64,000 nt of DNA from a virus. The translations under genes were made by a program, and so were the position numbers. Shown here in pieces: positions 63,771-64,000 of the stretch (positions are counted from its first letter, which is position 1; each line of letters begins with the position of its first letter). Below the pieces are notes generated by a model. It did not search any database, had not been told where the DNA came from, and worked only from the letters and a program-made list of their open reading frames with translations. The stretch lies in the IMG/VR virus record IMGVR_UViG_3300038701_001470, positions 1 to 64,000 of that record. One strand, given 5' to 3'.

Positions 63771-64000
63771 CTATTTCACATTTTTTTTCATGAGTGATTC
63801 TACATCAGAACCGATTTCCCTGTCACTGAGTCGATTGAACCGGCCCCAAAGGGTTTTCGGGATCCGGCAGTAGAGCGAGAGTCGCTGTTCGATCGCCAGC
63901 TTCCAGAATCCATCGAGAACACCGGAGGCCCGATCGAGCCAGTTGAGATGAGCGTCGGCAGAGTGCTTCGCGGAGATGCGAAATCCCTTCCCCTTCCCTC
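63771..64000 (-). CDS. Partial protein continuing beyond the window
   Basis: The C-terminal 76 residues of a gene that enters from the right. Visible text includes GFRISAKHSADAHLNWLDRA and GVLDGFWKLAIEQRLSLYCR, then WGRFNRLSDREIGS, ending MKKNVK. Helical and basic. The start and therefore the family are outside the window. Confidence 0.5.
   Translation of the reverse strand, partial: GKGKGFRISAKHSADAHLNWLDRASGVLDGFWKLAIEQRLSLYCRIPKTLWGRFNRLSDREIGSDVESLMKKNVK

Noticed and set aside
1-64000. Integrase, excisionase, plasmid partition or host ribosomal RNA genes
   Set aside because: None was seen on either strand, so neither temperate lifestyle nor host flank can be claimed from this window.

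Overview
This window is part of the genome of a tailed double-stranded DNA phage (or a closely related prophage) with a lambda-like packaging and head module. It has a GpA-type large terminase, a lambda-family portal, a prohead protease fused to a scaffold-like region, a major capsid protein, head-tail joining proteins, a 1186-residue tape measure, and a lysis block of a membrane protein and an N-acetylmuramoyl-L-alanine amidase. No integrase, excisionase or clear CI-like repressor is visible, so the lifestyle is undecided. Nearly all genes overlap their neighbour by ATGA or TGATG. Good Shine-Dalgarno sequences are almost absent, which suggests a host that initiates translation without them (for example in the PVC or FCB groups). 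That host assignment is inference only.

Layout. Positions 88-5664 (+): small zinc-ribbon proteins, a PD-(D/E)XK-like protein, a secreted protein, a glycosyltransferase, a methyltransferase, and small and large terminase. Positions 5747-16844 (-): an island inserted between the terminase and portal genes, with a MoxR-type AAA+ ATPase, a VWA/zinc-peptidase partner, a companion protein, a DNA sliding clamp, an acidic repeat protein, a low-GC gene and an N6-type DNA methyltransferase. Positions 16951-37706 (+): head and tail genes, interrupted by a fucosyltransferase-like gene, a glycosyltransferase and a sulfotransferase. Positions 37711-44499 (mixed strands): a glycan or surface-modification cassette with Stealth-like proteins, a GT8-like enzyme, a sulfotransferase, a cupin, an FAD oxidoreductase, an SDR enzyme and two nucleotidyltransferases. 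Positions 44523-46441 (+): lysis. Positions 46438-64000 (-): replication and recombination genes (DnaB, primase, replication initiator, RecT, two PD-(D/E)XK nucleases, Dam methylase) mixed with many small proteins.

Two sets of repeated DNA sites stand out. One is a perfect palindrome with core TCCTTACGTAAGGA, present nine times, of which eight lie between genes near starts in and around the 5.7-17.4 kb island and before a tail gene at 30.9 kb. The other is GGTTCAATTATTCG, identical in four places and degenerate in a fifth, often next to the palindrome. They look like a phage regulon. A third signal, TTGACA placed 19-22 bases before the start codon, marks at least eight late genes.

Other unusual content: two tRNA-like elements with intact acceptor and T arms but abnormal middles, and a three-gene set of basic, glycine-zipper-rich proteins that share two short peptide motifs and may be internal or ejected virion proteins. 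All functions come from reading the sequence; no database search was run.
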